Shown here in pieces: positions 43,951 to 52,816 of a stretch of 64,000 bases of DNA. A program made the position numbers and the translations under genes. Within the stretch, counting starts at the first letter, position 1. Each line of letters begins with the position of its first letter. The notes below the pieces were generated by a model. That model ran no database searches. It was not told the DNA's origin and saw only the letters and a program-made list of their open reading frames with translations. The stretch comes from Devosia sp. (GTDB lineage Bacteria; Pseudomonadota; Alphaproteobacteria; Rhizobiales; Devosiaceae), in NCBI RefSeq assembly GCF_017307495.1, contig NZ_JAFKHE010000014.1:124001-188000 (forward strand), in the 5' to 3' direction.

Positions 43951-45582
43951 ATGGGGGCCGCGGTGCAGAATTTGCCTTGGGTAATCGTCCTGGGAGCAGG
44001 GGCGTTCTTTACGCTCGTGCTGTCGGGGCTGGGACAGGATGCGGCGTTCAGCGCCCACATGGGCATCATGGCCGCAGTGCTGGGCCTGGGGGCCATCGTG
44101 CTGCTGTGGCGGTGGCAGCCGGCCAGCGCAGCGCCTGCGTCCGACACGACGGAGGCGGCGGGCGGCTATTTCGATGCTCCGATCCGCATCGGCTCGATCC
44201 TGACCGTGTTCTGGGGCTGCGTCGGCTTCCTCGTCGGTGTCGTCATCGCCCTGCAACTGGCCTGGCCGGAACTCAATTTCGGACCGTGGTTCAATTTCGG
44301 CCGCATGCGGCCGCTGCATACGTCGGCCGTGGTCTTCGCCTTCGGCGGCACCGCGCTCATGACCACCAGCTTCTACGTCGTGCAGCGCACCTCGCGCGCC
44401 CGGCTGCTCAGCGACAACCTCGCCTGGTTCGTCTTCTGGGGCTACCAGCTGTTCATCGTCATGGCGGCGACCGGATACCTGCTCGGCATCACCGAGGCCC
44501 GCGAATACGCCGAGCCCGAGTGGTACACCGACCTGTGGCTGACCATCGTCTGGGTCGCCTACCTGGTGCTGTTCCTGGGCACGATCATCAAGCGCAAGGA
44601 GCCGCATATCTATGTGGCGAACTGGTTCTACCTTGCCTTCATCCTGACCATCGCGATGCTGCATGTGGTCAACAATCTCAGCGTGCCCGCCAGCCTGCTC
44701 GGCTCGAAGAGCTACTCGCTGTTCTCGGGCGTGCAGGATGCGCTGACCCAGTGGTGGTATGGCCACAACGCCGTCGGCTTCTTCCTCACCGCCGGCTTCC
44801 TCGGCATGATGTACTACTACATGCCCAAGCAGGCCGAGCGCCCGGTCTACAGCTACCGGCTGTCGATCATCCACTTCTGGGCCCTGATCTTCCTCTACAT
44901 CTGGGCCGGCCCGCACCACCTGCACTACACCGCCCTGCCCGATTGGGCCCAGACCCTCGGCATGGTGTTCTCGATCATGCTGTGGATGCCCAGCTGGGGC
45001 GGCATGATCAACGGGCTCATGACCCTGCGCGGCGCCTGGGACAAGATGCGCACCGACCCGATCATCCGCATGATGGTCATCGCCGTCGCCTTCTACGGCA
45101 TGTCGACCTTCGAAGGCCCGGTGATGTCGATCAAGTCGGTCAACGCGCTCAGCCACTACACCGACTGGACCATCGGCCACGTGCACTCGGGTGCCCTCGG
45201 CTGGGTCGGCATGATCTCGTTCGCCGCAGTCTACTTCATGGTGCCGCGCCTGTGGGGCCGCAAGCAGCTGTACTCGATGCGCATGGTCAACTGGCACTTC
45301 TGGCTCGCCACCACCGGCATCGTCGTCTACGCCGCCGTCATGTGGGTCTCGGGCATCATGCAGGGCCTGATGTGGCGCGAATACGATGACCAGGGCTTCC
45401 TCGTCTACTCGTTCGCCGAGACCGTGGCCGCCCTCCACCCCTACTACATCGCCCGTGCCTTCGGCGGCCTGCTCTACCTCGCCGGCGGACTGGTGATGGC
45501 GTTCAACATCTGGATGACCATCCGCGGCAGGGTCCGCGACGAGCGTCCGATCGCAACCGCTGCCCTGCAGCCGGCCGAATAG
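43951..45582 (+). CDS. ccoN: cbb3-type cytochrome c oxidase subunit I (CcoN/FixN)
   Basis: 543-aa haem-copper oxidase core with about 14 membrane segments. H123 (M-R-P-L-H-T-S) is a low-spin haem ligand; W-Y-G-H-N-A-V-G-F and G-P-H-H-L-H-Y hold copper-B histidines; H-V-H-S-G-A-L-G-W holds haem ligands near residue 410. This is the high-affinity terminal oxidase for low oxygen. It begins the ccoNOQP operon directly downstream of a perfect FNR box. The N-terminal extension of two extra membrane helices is normal for many Rhizobiales. Confidence 0.97.
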   Translation: MGAAVQNLPWVIVLGAGAFFTLVLSGLGQDAAFSAHMGIMAAVLGLGAIVLLWRWQPASAAPASDTTEAAGGYFDAPIRIGSILTVFWGCVGFLVGVVIALQLAWPELNFGPWFNFGRMRPLHTSAVVFAFGGTALMTTSFYVVQRTSRARLLSDNLAWFVFWGYQLFIVMAATGYLLGITEAREYAEPEWYTDLWLTIVWVAYLVLFLGTIIKRKEPHIYVANWFYLAFILTIAMLHVVNNLSVPASLLGSKSYSLFSGVQDALTQWWYGHNAVGFFLTAGFLGMMYYYMPKQAERPVYSYRLSIIHFWALIFLYIWAGPHHLHYTALPDWAQTLGMVFSIMLWMPSWGGMINGLMTLRGAWDKMRTDPIIRMMVIAVAFYGMSTFEGPVMSIKSVNALSHYTDWTIGHVHSGALGWVGMISFAAVYFMVPRLWGRKQLYSMRMVNWHFWLATTGIVVYAAVMWVSGIMQGLMWREYDDQGFLVYSFAETVAALHPYYIARAFGGLLYLAGGLVMAFNIWMTIRGRVRDERPIATAALQPAE

Positions 45583-45596
45583 GAGCCTTCCGAGCC

Positions 45597-46328
45597 ATGG
45601 ATATTCTCGGCAAACACGGCGTCATCGAACGCAATGCCACCCTGCTGTTCACCCTCTCGCTGGTGGTGGTCTGCATCGGCGGCATCGTCGAAGTCGCCCC
45701 CCTGTTCTACTTCCAGAACACCATCGAGAAGGTGGAGGGGATGCGTCCCTACACTCCGCTCGAGCTGGCTGGACGGGACATCTACGTCCGCGAGGGCTGC
45801 TACGTCTGCCACAGCCAGATGATCCGCCCCTTCCGCGACGAGACCGAACGCTACGGTCACTACTCGCTGGCGGCGGAGTCGATGTACGACCACCCGTTCC
45901 AGTGGGGATCCAAGCGCACCGGCCCCGATCTCGCCCGCGTCGGCGGCCGCTACTCGGACGAGTGGCACGTCGAGCACCTGACCGACCCGCAGTCGCTGGT
46001 GCCGGAGTCGATCATGCCGAAATACGGCTTCCTCGCCGAAACCGACCTCGACATCAACAATATCGCCGGCAGCCTCAAGGCCAATGCCATCGTCGGCGTG
46101 CCATACAGCGAGGATGCCATCGCCAACGCCCAGCGCGACCTGGTCGCCCAGGCCACGCCTGATGCCGACACGTCCGGCCTCATGGCGCGGTACACCAGCG
46201 TGCGGGCCGAGGACTTCGACGGCAATCCCACTCGGATCACCGAGATGGATGCTCTCGTCGCCTATCTCCAGATGCTCGGCACGCTGGTCGACTTCTCGAC
46301 CTACGACGCCAAGGCAAACTACCGGTAG
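45597..46328 (+). CDS. ccoO: cbb3 oxidase monohaem subunit CcoO/FixO
   Basis: 243-aa membrane-anchored cytochrome c. One N-terminal membrane segment (about 14-36) and a single haem site C68-Y-V-C71-H72 followed by S-Q-M-I-R-P-F-R, the family signature. Passes electrons from CcoP to CcoN. Starts 14 bp after ccoN. Confidence 0.96.
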   Translation: MDILGKHGVIERNATLLFTLSLVVVCIGGIVEVAPLFYFQNTIEKVEGMRPYTPLELAGRDIYVREGCYVCHSQMIRPFRDETERYGHYSLAAESMYDHPFQWGSKRTGPDLARVGGRYSDEWHVEHLTDPQSLVPESIMPKYGFLAETDLDINNIAGSLKANAIVGVPYSEDAIANAQRDLVAQATPDADTSGLMARYTSVRAEDFDGNPTRITEMDALVAYLQMLGTLVDFSTYDAKANYR

Positions 46329-46339
46329 CGAGCCAACCC

Positions 46340-46525
46340 ATGCCAACAGCACACTACGACATGCTCCGGCACTTCGCCGACAGCTGGGGCCTTCTCTACA
46401 TGATGGCGATCTTCCTTGCCGTCGTGTTCTTCCTCGTGCGGCCGGGAGCCGGCAGCAGCGCCAGGGCCGCGGCTCGCATTCCGCTCGACGACAACGAACC
46501 GCTGGACCGGGAGCCGCGCCAATGA
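46340..46525 (+). CDS. ccoQ: cbb3 oxidase small subunit CcoQ/FixQ
   Basis: 61-aa protein with one membrane segment (about 17-35) and a polar tail, matching CcoQ size. It helps stabilise the oxidase complex. Lies between ccoO (11 bp gap) and ccoP (4-bp ATGA overlap). Confidence 0.92.
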   Translation: MPTAHYDMLRHFADSWGLLYMMAIFLAVVFFLVRPGAGSSARAAARIPLDDNEPLDREPRQ

Positions 46526-47388
46526 GCAGCAAGGATATCGACCAGGTCACTGGCGTCGAGACCACCGGCCACGAATGGGACGGCATCAAGGAGCTGAATA
46601 ACCCGCTGCCACGCTGGTGGCTCTGGACCTTCTACGGGTGCATCGTCTTCGCACTCGGCTATACCGTCGCGTTTCCGGCATGGCCGATGATCAGTTCCGC
46701 CACGACCGGCGTGCTCGGCTACTCGAGCCGGGCTGACCTCGACACCGATCTGGCGGCAGCCAAGGCCGCCCAGGGCGATCTCCTCACCCGCGTGGCGCAG
46801 ACCCCCGCAGCGGATATCCTCAAGGACGACGCCCTCGCCCGCTTCGCCCGCGCCGGCGGCAAGTCGCTGTTCAAGGTCTACTGCAGCCAGTGTCACGGCA
46901 CCGGCGCCACCGGCAGCGTCGGCTACCCCAACCTCAACGACGACGAATGGATCTGGGGCGGCAGCATCGAGCAGATCGAAGCGACGATCTCCCATGGGGC
47001 CCGCTCGCCCACCGATCCGGACACGCACTTCAACGTGATGCCGAATTTCGGTGCCGACGGCATCCTCACCACTCCCCAGATCGACGTTGTCGCCCGGCAG
47101 GTCGCATCGTTGTCCGGGATCAAGGGAGGCGAGGCGACGGCCGAAGGCGCGCAGCTTTTCGCCGACAACTGCGCATCCTGCCACGGCACGAATGGCGAAG
47201 GCATGATCGCGCTCGGCGGACCCTCGCTCAACGATCAGGTCTGGCTCTACCAGGGCACGCTTGACGCCATTCGCAGCCAGATCCAGCAGCCGCGGCACGG
47301 CGTTATGCCCGCCTGGGGCACGCGCCTGGGCGAGACGGCGGTCAAGCAGCTTGCAGTCTACGTGCACGGACTCGGCGGCGGCCAATAA
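46522..47388 (+). CDS. ccoP: cbb3 oxidase dihaem subunit CcoP/FixP
   Basis: 288-aa dihaem cytochrome c. Membrane segment at about 34-58, haem sites C121-S-Q-C124-H125 and C217-A-S-C220-H221. N-terminal D-G-I-K-E-L-N-N-P-L-P-R-W-W is the CcoP signature. It accepts electrons from soluble cytochromes. ATG 46522 overlaps the ccoQ stop. Confidence 0.97.
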   Translation: MSSKDIDQVTGVETTGHEWDGIKELNNPLPRWWLWTFYGCIVFALGYTVAFPAWPMISSATTGVLGYSSRADLDTDLAAAKAAQGDLLTRVAQTPAADILKDDALARFARAGGKSLFKVYCSQCHGTGATGSVGYPNLNDDEWIWGGSIEQIEATISHGARSPTDPDTHFNVMPNFGADGILTTPQIDVVARQVASLSGIKGGEATAEGAQLFADNCASCHGTNGEGMIALGGPSLNDQVWLYQGTLDAIRSQIQQPRHGVMPAWGTRLGETAVKQLAVYVHGLGGGQ

Positions 47389-47458
47389 CGGGCCGCCGCC
47401 GCATGTGGGGTGGGGGGCGGCCGCAAGCGCCCCCCTCTTCCCCCGGCAGGCCGCAACT

Positions 47459-47472
47459 TTGACACAGATCAA
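47459..47472 (+). promoter_or_regulatory. FNR/FixK-type box upstream of ccoG
   Basis: TTGAC-ACAG-ATCAA, nine of ten conserved positions. The centre (47465.5) plus 41.5 bp gives a start at about 47507, effectively the ccoG start codon at 47508, so ccoGHIS may have its own nearly leaderless transcript apart from ccoNOQP. Confidence 0.75.
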
Positions 47473-47507
47473 GCGGGCACCGGCCGGCCCGTGTGACAAG
47501 CCGATCC

Positions 47508-49091
47508 ATGACGACGCAGAACAGCGACACCCTCGCCGACACCCCCGATGCGCAGACCTATGACGTCGAGGCGGTGAACTCCGCAACACGGCGCCAGCCG
47601 CTCTATGCGCCCCGCAAGAAGATCTTCCCCCGGCGCGCCTCGGGCCAGTTCCGCCGCTTCAAGTGGCTGGTCATGCTGGTGACCTTGACCATCTACTACG
47701 TCACGCCCTGGATCCGTTGGGATCGTGGCCCGTTCGCCCCCGACCAGGCGGTGCTGGTCGACCTCGCCAACAAGCGCTTCTACTTCTTCTTCATCGAGAT
47801 CTGGCCGCAGGAGTTCTACTACGTCGCCGGCATGCTGGTGATGGCCGGGATCGGGCTGTTCCTCGTCACCTCGACGGTCGGCCGCGCCTGGTGCGGCTAT
47901 GCCTGCCCGCAGACCGTCTGGGTCGATCTCTACCTCGTCGTCGAGCGCGCCATCGAGGGCGACCGCAACGCGCGCATGAAGCTCGACGCCGGGCCGTGGT
48001 CCGCCAACAAGCTCATGAAGCGCGTCGCCAAGCACGGCATCTGGCTGCTCATCGGCGTGCTGACCGGCGGCGCCTGGATCTTCTACTTCGCCGACGCCCC
48101 TACGCTGCTGCATGACGTTGTGACGCTGCATGCGCCGTTCGTCGCCTACGCCACCATCGCCCTGCTGACGGCCACGACCTACACCTTCGGCGGCCTGCTG
48201 CGCGAGCAGGTCTGCACCTACATGTGCCCCTGGCCCCGCATCCAGGGCGCCATGCTCGACGAGCACTCGCTCACCGTCACCTACAACGACTGGCGCGGCG
48301 AACCGCGCACGCGCCACGCCAAGAAGGCCATCGCCGAGGGCAAGCCGGTCGGAGACTGCGTCGACTGCAACGCCTGCGTCGTCGTCTGTCCGATGGGCAT
48401 CGACATCCGCGACGGCCAGCAGCTCGAGTGCATCACCTGCGCGCTCTGCATCGATGCCTGCGACGACGTCATGACCAGGCTCGGCAAGGAGCGCGGCCTC
48501 ATCTCCTACGCCACGCTGAACGACTACAACCGCAACATGGCGCTCGCCATGGGCACGGGAAAGGTCATCCAGCCCTCGCGGGTCCGGGACCAGTTGACCG
48601 GCCGGCTCGTCGACGCGGTCAAGCGCACCGACTGGCGCTCGATCGTCCGCCCCCGGAGCCTCGTCTACCTCCTGGTCCTGGTCTTGATCGGGCTCGGGAT
48701 GCTGACGGCACTGGCGCTGCGTTCGCCGCTCTCGCTCAACGTGCTGCATGACCGCAACCCGCTCTATGTCGAGCTGCGCGATGGCGCCGTCCGCAACGGC
48801 TACGACGTGAAGGTGCTCAACATGACGCCGCAGCCACGGCAGGTCGTGCTGCGTCTCGAGGGCCTGCCGGGCGCGACCCTGTCGTTTGCCGACGGCGGCA
48901 GCGAGACAGCCGGTCCGATCCCGGTCACCCTCGAGCCCGACAAGGTCCTGCCCCTGCGGCTCTACATCCGCGTCGGTCACGAGGCCCTGCCGTCGTCACC
49001 GGTCCCGTTCCGCATCGTCGTCGAGGATCCGGCCACCGGCCTCGATCGCAGCGTCGAATCCACCTTCGAAGTCCCGGAGCAACGTCGATGA
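47508..49091 (+). CDS. ccoG: Cytochrome oxidase assembly ferredoxin-like protein CcoG/FixG/RdxA
   Basis: 527-aa membrane protein with several transmembrane segments and two 4Fe-4S motifs: C-V-D-C-N-A-C-V-V-V-C-P and C-I-T-C-A-L-C-I-D-A-C (about 285-325). Further cysteines lie in C-G-Y-A-C-P and C-T-Y-M-C-P-W-P. CcoG reduces copper for insertion into cbb3 oxidase. The C-terminal domain is an Ig-like extracytoplasmic region. ATG 47508 is chosen; in-frame GTG 47493 lies upstream of the predicted transcription start. Confidence 0.96.
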   Translation: MTTQNSDTLADTPDAQTYDVEAVNSATRRQPLYAPRKKIFPRRASGQFRRFKWLVMLVTLTIYYVTPWIRWDRGPFAPDQAVLVDLANKRFYFFFIEIWPQEFYYVAGMLVMAGIGLFLVTSTVGRAWCGYACPQTVWVDLYLVVERAIEGDRNARMKLDAGPWSANKLMKRVAKHGIWLLIGVLTGGAWIFYFADAPTLLHDVVTLHAPFVAYATIALLTATTYTFGGLLREQVCTYMCPWPRIQGAMLDEHSLTVTYNDWRGEPRTRHAKKAIAEGKPVGDCVDCNACVVVCPMGIDIRDGQQLECITCALCIDACDDVMTRLGKERGLISYATLNDYNRNMALAMGTGKVIQPSRVRDQLTGRLVDAVKRTDWRSIVRPRSLVYLLVLVLIGLGMLTALALRSPLSLNVLHDRNPLYVELRDGAVRNGYDVKVLNMTPQPRQVVLRLEGLPGATLSFADGGSETAGPIPVTLEPDKVLPLRLYIRVGHEALPSSPVPFRIVVEDPATGLDRSVESTFEVPEQRR

Positions 49092-49585
49092 GCACCTCCA
49101 GCAAGTCCGGCAGCGGCGAGTTCACCGGCCGCCACATGTGGATGCTGGCCATCGGCTTTTTCGGCGTGGTCATCACCGTCAACATCACCATGGCGGTCAT
49201 CTCCGCCACCAGCTGGACCGGGTTGGTCGTCGACAACTCCTACGTTGCCAGCCAGGAATTCGAGGAAAAGCGCCTCGCCCACCAGGCCCAGCTCGATGCC
49301 GGCTGGATCTCGAGCCTCTCCTACGCGGGCGGCCAGGCCCTGCTGTCCGTCGCCGACGGCAACGGCGCCGCCATCGACCTGGGTCAGCCCGTGCTCAGGA
49401 TCAACCGGCCGGTCGGTGGCCACGACGACCAGCAGGTCACCCTCGTCCGGCAGCCCGATGGAACCTATGTCGGCCCCGTCGCGCTCAGTCCCGGGGTCTG
49501 GGAAGCGCTGGTCAGTGTGGCCGAAACCCCGCTCGGACCGTACGAGATTCACGAGCGCTTCCGCATCGAGGGCGTCGCGCCATGA
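49088..49585 (+). CDS. ccoH: CcoH/FixH assembly protein
   Basis: 165-aa protein with one N-terminal membrane segment (about 18-40) and a periplasmic domain. Needed for stable cbb3 oxidase assembly, interacting with CcoP and possibly CcoI. Bounded by ATGA overlaps with ccoG and ccoI. Confidence 0.93.
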   Translation: MSTSSKSGSGEFTGRHMWMLAIGFFGVVITVNITMAVISATSWTGLVVDNSYVASQEFEEKRLAHQAQLDAGWISSLSYAGGQALLSVADGNGAAIDLGQPVLRINRPVGGHDDQQVTLVRQPDGTYVGPVALSPGVWEALVSVAETPLGPYEIHERFRIEGVAP

Positions 49586-51828
49586 CCTGCTGCGTTCCCG
49601 GCGAATTCTCGGTCGTCGACGCCGGATCCGTCGAAGCTGACAATGCCGCGCTGATGGCGCTCAGCCGCCCGCTCGGCGACGGGCGCCGCCAGCTCGAGTT
49701 CGCCGTCCCCGACGCTCATTGCGCCGCCTGCATCCGCTCGATCGAGACCGCCCTCCGCACGCTGCCGCAGGTAGCGACGGCCCGCGTCAACCTCACCGCC
49801 CGCCGCGTCCGGATCGCCTTCGACCCGGCGCTGGGCGATCCGGCGGAGCTCGCACCCGTCATCCGCAACAGCGGCTACCACACCTACGTGCTCGATCCTG
49901 CCCAGGAGACCGACGGCGATCCGGTGCTCGCCGAGTTGGTCCGCGCCCTGGGCGTCGCCGGCTTCGCCGCCGGCAACATCATGCTGTTCTCGGTCTCGGT
50001 CTGGTCGGGCGCCAACGACGCCACGCGCGATCTCTTCCACTGGCTCTCGGCGATCATCGCGCTGCCGGCCATCGCCTACTCGGGCCGCATCTTCTTCCGC
50101 TCGGCCTGGCGCGCCCTGCGCGTCGGCCGCACCAACATGGACGTGCCGATCTCGATCGGTATCCTGCTGGCCACCGGATTGAGCCTGTTCGAGACCATGC
50201 AGTCGGGCCGGCACGCCTATTTCGATGCCTCGACGAGCCTGCTTTTCTTCCTGCTCATCGGGCGGACGCTCGACCACCTGATGCGCGAGCGGGCGCGCAG
50301 CGCCATCACCGGCCTCGCCCGCCTGCAGCCACGCGGCGCCACGCGCATCCATGACGACGGTCGCCGCGAGTACCTGCGCCTCGACGAGATCCAGCCCGGC
50401 ATGCTGCTCGAGCTCAAGGCCGGCGAACGCGTCCCCGTCGATGCCGCCGTCGCCTCGCCGAGCGCCACCTTCGACTATTCGATCGTCACCGGCGAAACCG
50501 CCCCGCACACCGTGTCCAATGGCGGCGAGGTGGTGGCTGGGGCCGCCAACCTGGGCGGCCCGGTGCAGCTGACGTCGCTGAAGGCGTCCACCGACTCGTT
50601 CCTCGCGCGCATGGCCTCGATGATGGATGCCGCCGAGAACGCGCGCACCCGGCCCCGCCGCATCGCCGATCGGGCCGCCGCGATCTACGCTCCGGTGGTG
50701 CACACGATCGCGATCGCGACCTTCCTCGGCTGGGGCCTGCTGAGCGGTGACTGGCATGCGGCCCTGCTCAACGCGGTAGCCGTGCTGATCATCACCTGCC
50801 CCTGCGCGCTCGCCCTTGCCGTCCCTATCGTCCATGTCGTCGCCGCCAGCCGGCTGTTCGAGCGCGGCGTGCTGATGAAGGACGGCGCGGCACTGGAACG
50901 CGCCGCCGAAGTCCGCTCGGTCGCCTTCGACAAGACCGGCACCCTGACGCTCGGCCAGCCGCAGGTCGTCGAGAGTGATGCGGAGGACATGGAGGCAACT
51001 GCGGTTGCCGCCGCCCTTGCTGGCGCAAGCAACCACCCCCTTTCGCGCGCACTCGCGGCCCATCTGGGGCGGGCCGACGCCTTTCCCGGCGCCATCACCG
51101 AGGTCGCGGGAGGCGGGGTCGAGGGCATCGCCGACGGCATCGTCTGGCGGCTTGGCAACCGCGAATGGTGCGGACTGCCCCCGGACCCCGCCACCGCCTT
51201 CACCGAGGTCTGCCTTGCCGCCGACGGCGCCCTGCGCGCCACGTACCGGTTCAGCGATGTCGCCCGCCCGAGCGCCCGCGCCAGCATCGCCGAGCTTGCC
51301 CGCATGGGCCTGCCCGCGCGGCTGATCTCCGGCGACGGCCAGGGTCCGGTCGAGGCCATCGCCGCTGCCGTCGGCATCGCGTCGGCGCGCGGCGGGCTGC
51401 GGCCGGAACAGAAGCTCGCTTCGGTCTCGGACGGCACGACAATGATGGTCGGCGACGGCATCAACGACGCACCGGCCCTGAGGGCCGCGCATGTTTCGAT
51501 GGCGCCGACATCGGCCGCCGACATCGGACGCAGCGCCGCTGACTTCGTCTATTCCGGCGAGGACTTGGTCGCGGTCCCCTTCGTCATCTCGACGGCCCGC
51601 CAGGCGGGGCGCCTGGTGGCCCAGAACCTGGTGCTCGCCATTGGCTACAACGCCATTGCCGTCCCGCTCGCGGTCTGTGGCCTGGTGACGCCCATGATCG
51701 CGGCGGTGGCAATGTCCTCGTCGTCCATCGTCGTCGTCGCCAACGCCCTGCGCCTGCGCCTTCGCGCCGCGGGGCCGCGGCGGAACGCTAAGGCCGCTCT
51801 CTCCGCAGCGCTGGAGCGCACGGCATGA
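49582..51828 (+). CDS. ccoI: Copper-exporting P1B-type ATPase CcoI/FixI
   Basis: 748-aa copper pump. N-terminal heavy-metal domain with C47-A-A-C50 (H-C-A-A-C-I), eight membrane segments, transmembrane C-P-C-A-L-A-L (near 410), phosphorylation site D-K-T-G-T (near 450), and G-D-G-I-N-D-A-P near 625. The first residues M-T-C-C also offer cysteines. It delivers copper to the cbb3 oxidase site. Start at ATG 49582 overlaps ccoH; the longer open frame further upstream is a shadow. Confidence 0.96.
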   Translation: MTCCVPGEFSVVDAGSVEADNAALMALSRPLGDGRRQLEFAVPDAHCAACIRSIETALRTLPQVATARVNLTARRVRIAFDPALGDPAELAPVIRNSGYHTYVLDPAQETDGDPVLAELVRALGVAGFAAGNIMLFSVSVWSGANDATRDLFHWLSAIIALPAIAYSGRIFFRSAWRALRVGRTNMDVPISIGILLATGLSLFETMQSGRHAYFDASTSLLFFLLIGRTLDHLMRERARSAITGLARLQPRGATRIHDDGRREYLRLDEIQPGMLLELKAGERVPVDAAVASPSATFDYSIVTGETAPHTVSNGGEVVAGAANLGGPVQLTSLKASTDSFLARMASMMDAAENARTRPRRIADRAAAIYAPVVHTIAIATFLGWGLLSGDWHAALLNAVAVLIITCPCALALAVPIVHVVAASRLFERGVLMKDGAALERAAEVRSVAFDKTGTLTLGQPQVVESDAEDMEATAVAAALAGASNHPLSRALAAHLGRADAFPGAITEVAGGGVEGIADGIVWRLGNREWCGLPPDPATAFTEVCLAADGALRATYRFSDVARPSARASIAELARMGLPARLISGDGQGPVEAIAAAVGIASARGGLRPEQKLASVSDGTTMMVGDGINDAPALRAAHVSMAPTSAADIGRSAADFVYSGEDLVAVPFVISTARQAGRLVAQNLVLAIGYNAIAVPLAVCGLVTPMIAAVAMSSSSIVVVANALRLRLRAAGPRRNAKAALSAALERTA

Positions 51829-51977
51829 GCGGGCTCGTCGTTCTCATTCCGATCGCCGTGATGATGGGGCTGCTGGCCCTCATCGTCTTTCTGTGGGCCC
51901 TGCGCTCGGGGCAGTACGAGGACCTCGAAGGCGCCAGCCAGCGCATCTTCGAGGAAGACCTGCCGCCGCCGCCGTGA
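51825..51977 (+). CDS. ccoS: cbb3 oxidase maturation protein CcoS/FixS
   Basis: 50-aa membrane micro-protein, start overlapping the ccoI stop (ATGA). Residues about 4-25 (V-V-L-I-P-I-A-V-M-M-G-L-L-A-L) form the single membrane segment, then F-L-W-A-L-R-S-G-Q-Y-E-D-L-E-G, the conserved CcoS motif. It assists cofactor insertion into CcoN. Confidence 0.93.
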   Translation: MSGLVVLIPIAVMMGLLALIVFLWALRSGQYEDLEGASQRIFEEDLPPPP

Positions 51978-51987
51978 GCGCGGGCTG

Positions 51988-52704
51988 TCAGCCGCTGCGG
52001 GCGCCGAGCGCCTCGATGTCGTGGATGACGACGCAGCGATGGCCCTGCACCGAGATCACCCCTTCGCGCCGCAGCCGGCTCATCTGCCGCGAGACCGTCT
52101 CGATCGTCAGCCCCAGGAAATCGGCCATGTCCGCGCGCCCGATCGGCAGGTCGAGGGTGATGTTGCCGTGCGCGTCGCGACCTCCCATGCGCGTCGCGAT
52201 CAGCAGCAGCACGCTCGCCACCCGCTCGACCGCACTCTTGCGTCCCAGCGTCACCATCCACTCCCGCGCCTCGTCGAGATCCTGCAGCGCCTGCTCGAGC
52301 AGGCGCTGCTTCAGCCCCTCGCTGTCGGCCACGAGGCCCTCGAGCACGTCGCGCGGGATCCGGCACAGCTCGACCTCGGTCGCGGCCTCTGCCGACAGCG
52401 GGCTCTCCGAAGAGAACAGCCGCCCCATCAGGTCCGGCGCGAACTGCAGCCCGACCAGTTGCTGGCGCCCGTCGCGCAGGACCCGCGACAGCTTGACCGT
52501 CCCCCGGGTGACATTGGCATAGCCGTGCACCGCGTCGCTTTCGACCGCCAACGCCTCGCCCGAGCCATGCCGCGTGCGCCGGGAGCACGCGGCCAGCCGC
52601 GCCAGTTCGACCGGGCCCAGGACCTCGCACATGCCGCCATGCCGCACCCGGCAGCTCCGGCACGCCATCGGCACCGTCGGTTCCGGCTTCACTAGTGTAT
52701 CCAT
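51988..52704 (-). CDS. fnrL: Oxygen-sensing regulator FnrL (Crp/Fnr family)
   Basis: 238-aa regulator. N-terminal cysteines C15-x2-C18-x7-C26 plus a central cysteine in V-E-L-C-R-I-P form the 4Fe-4S oxygen sensor. Cyclic-nucleotide-type beta roll at about 30-150; helix-turn-helix F-L-G-L-T-I-E-T-V-S-R-Q near 200, where E-T-V-S-R reads TTGAT boxes. Start ATG 52704; the longer frame upstream is not supported. It faces hemN across a shared FNR-type box, implying autoregulation. Confidence 0.93.
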   Translation of the reverse strand: MDTLVKPEPTVPMACRSCRVRHGGMCEVLGPVELARLAACSRRTRHGSGEALAVESDAVHGYANVTRGTVKLSRVLRDGRQQLVGLQFAPDLMGRLFSSESPLSAEAATEVELCRIPRDVLEGLVADSEGLKQRLLEQALQDLDEAREWMVTLGRKSAVERVASVLLLIATRMGGRDAHGNITLDLPIGRADMADFLGLTIETVSRQMSRLRREGVISVQGHRCVVIHDIEALGARSG

Positions 52705-52755
52705 GTCCTGCTCACTCTTGTCGCGCCTTCCGTTGCATGGTCGCGACGAACGGAT

Positions 52756-52769
52756 TTGATCGAAGTCAA
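52756..52769. promoter_or_regulatory. FNR-type box between fnrL and hemN
   Basis: TTGAT-CGAA-GTCAA, nine of ten conserved positions. The centre predicts a hemN start near 52804 (13 bp before its ATG) and an fnrL start near 52721 (17 bp before its ATG). Confidence 0.8.
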
Positions 52770-52816
52770 GGACGGGTGGCTCGCGCCCTGAGAGTGTTCG
52801 CGGCAAGGAGTAATCG

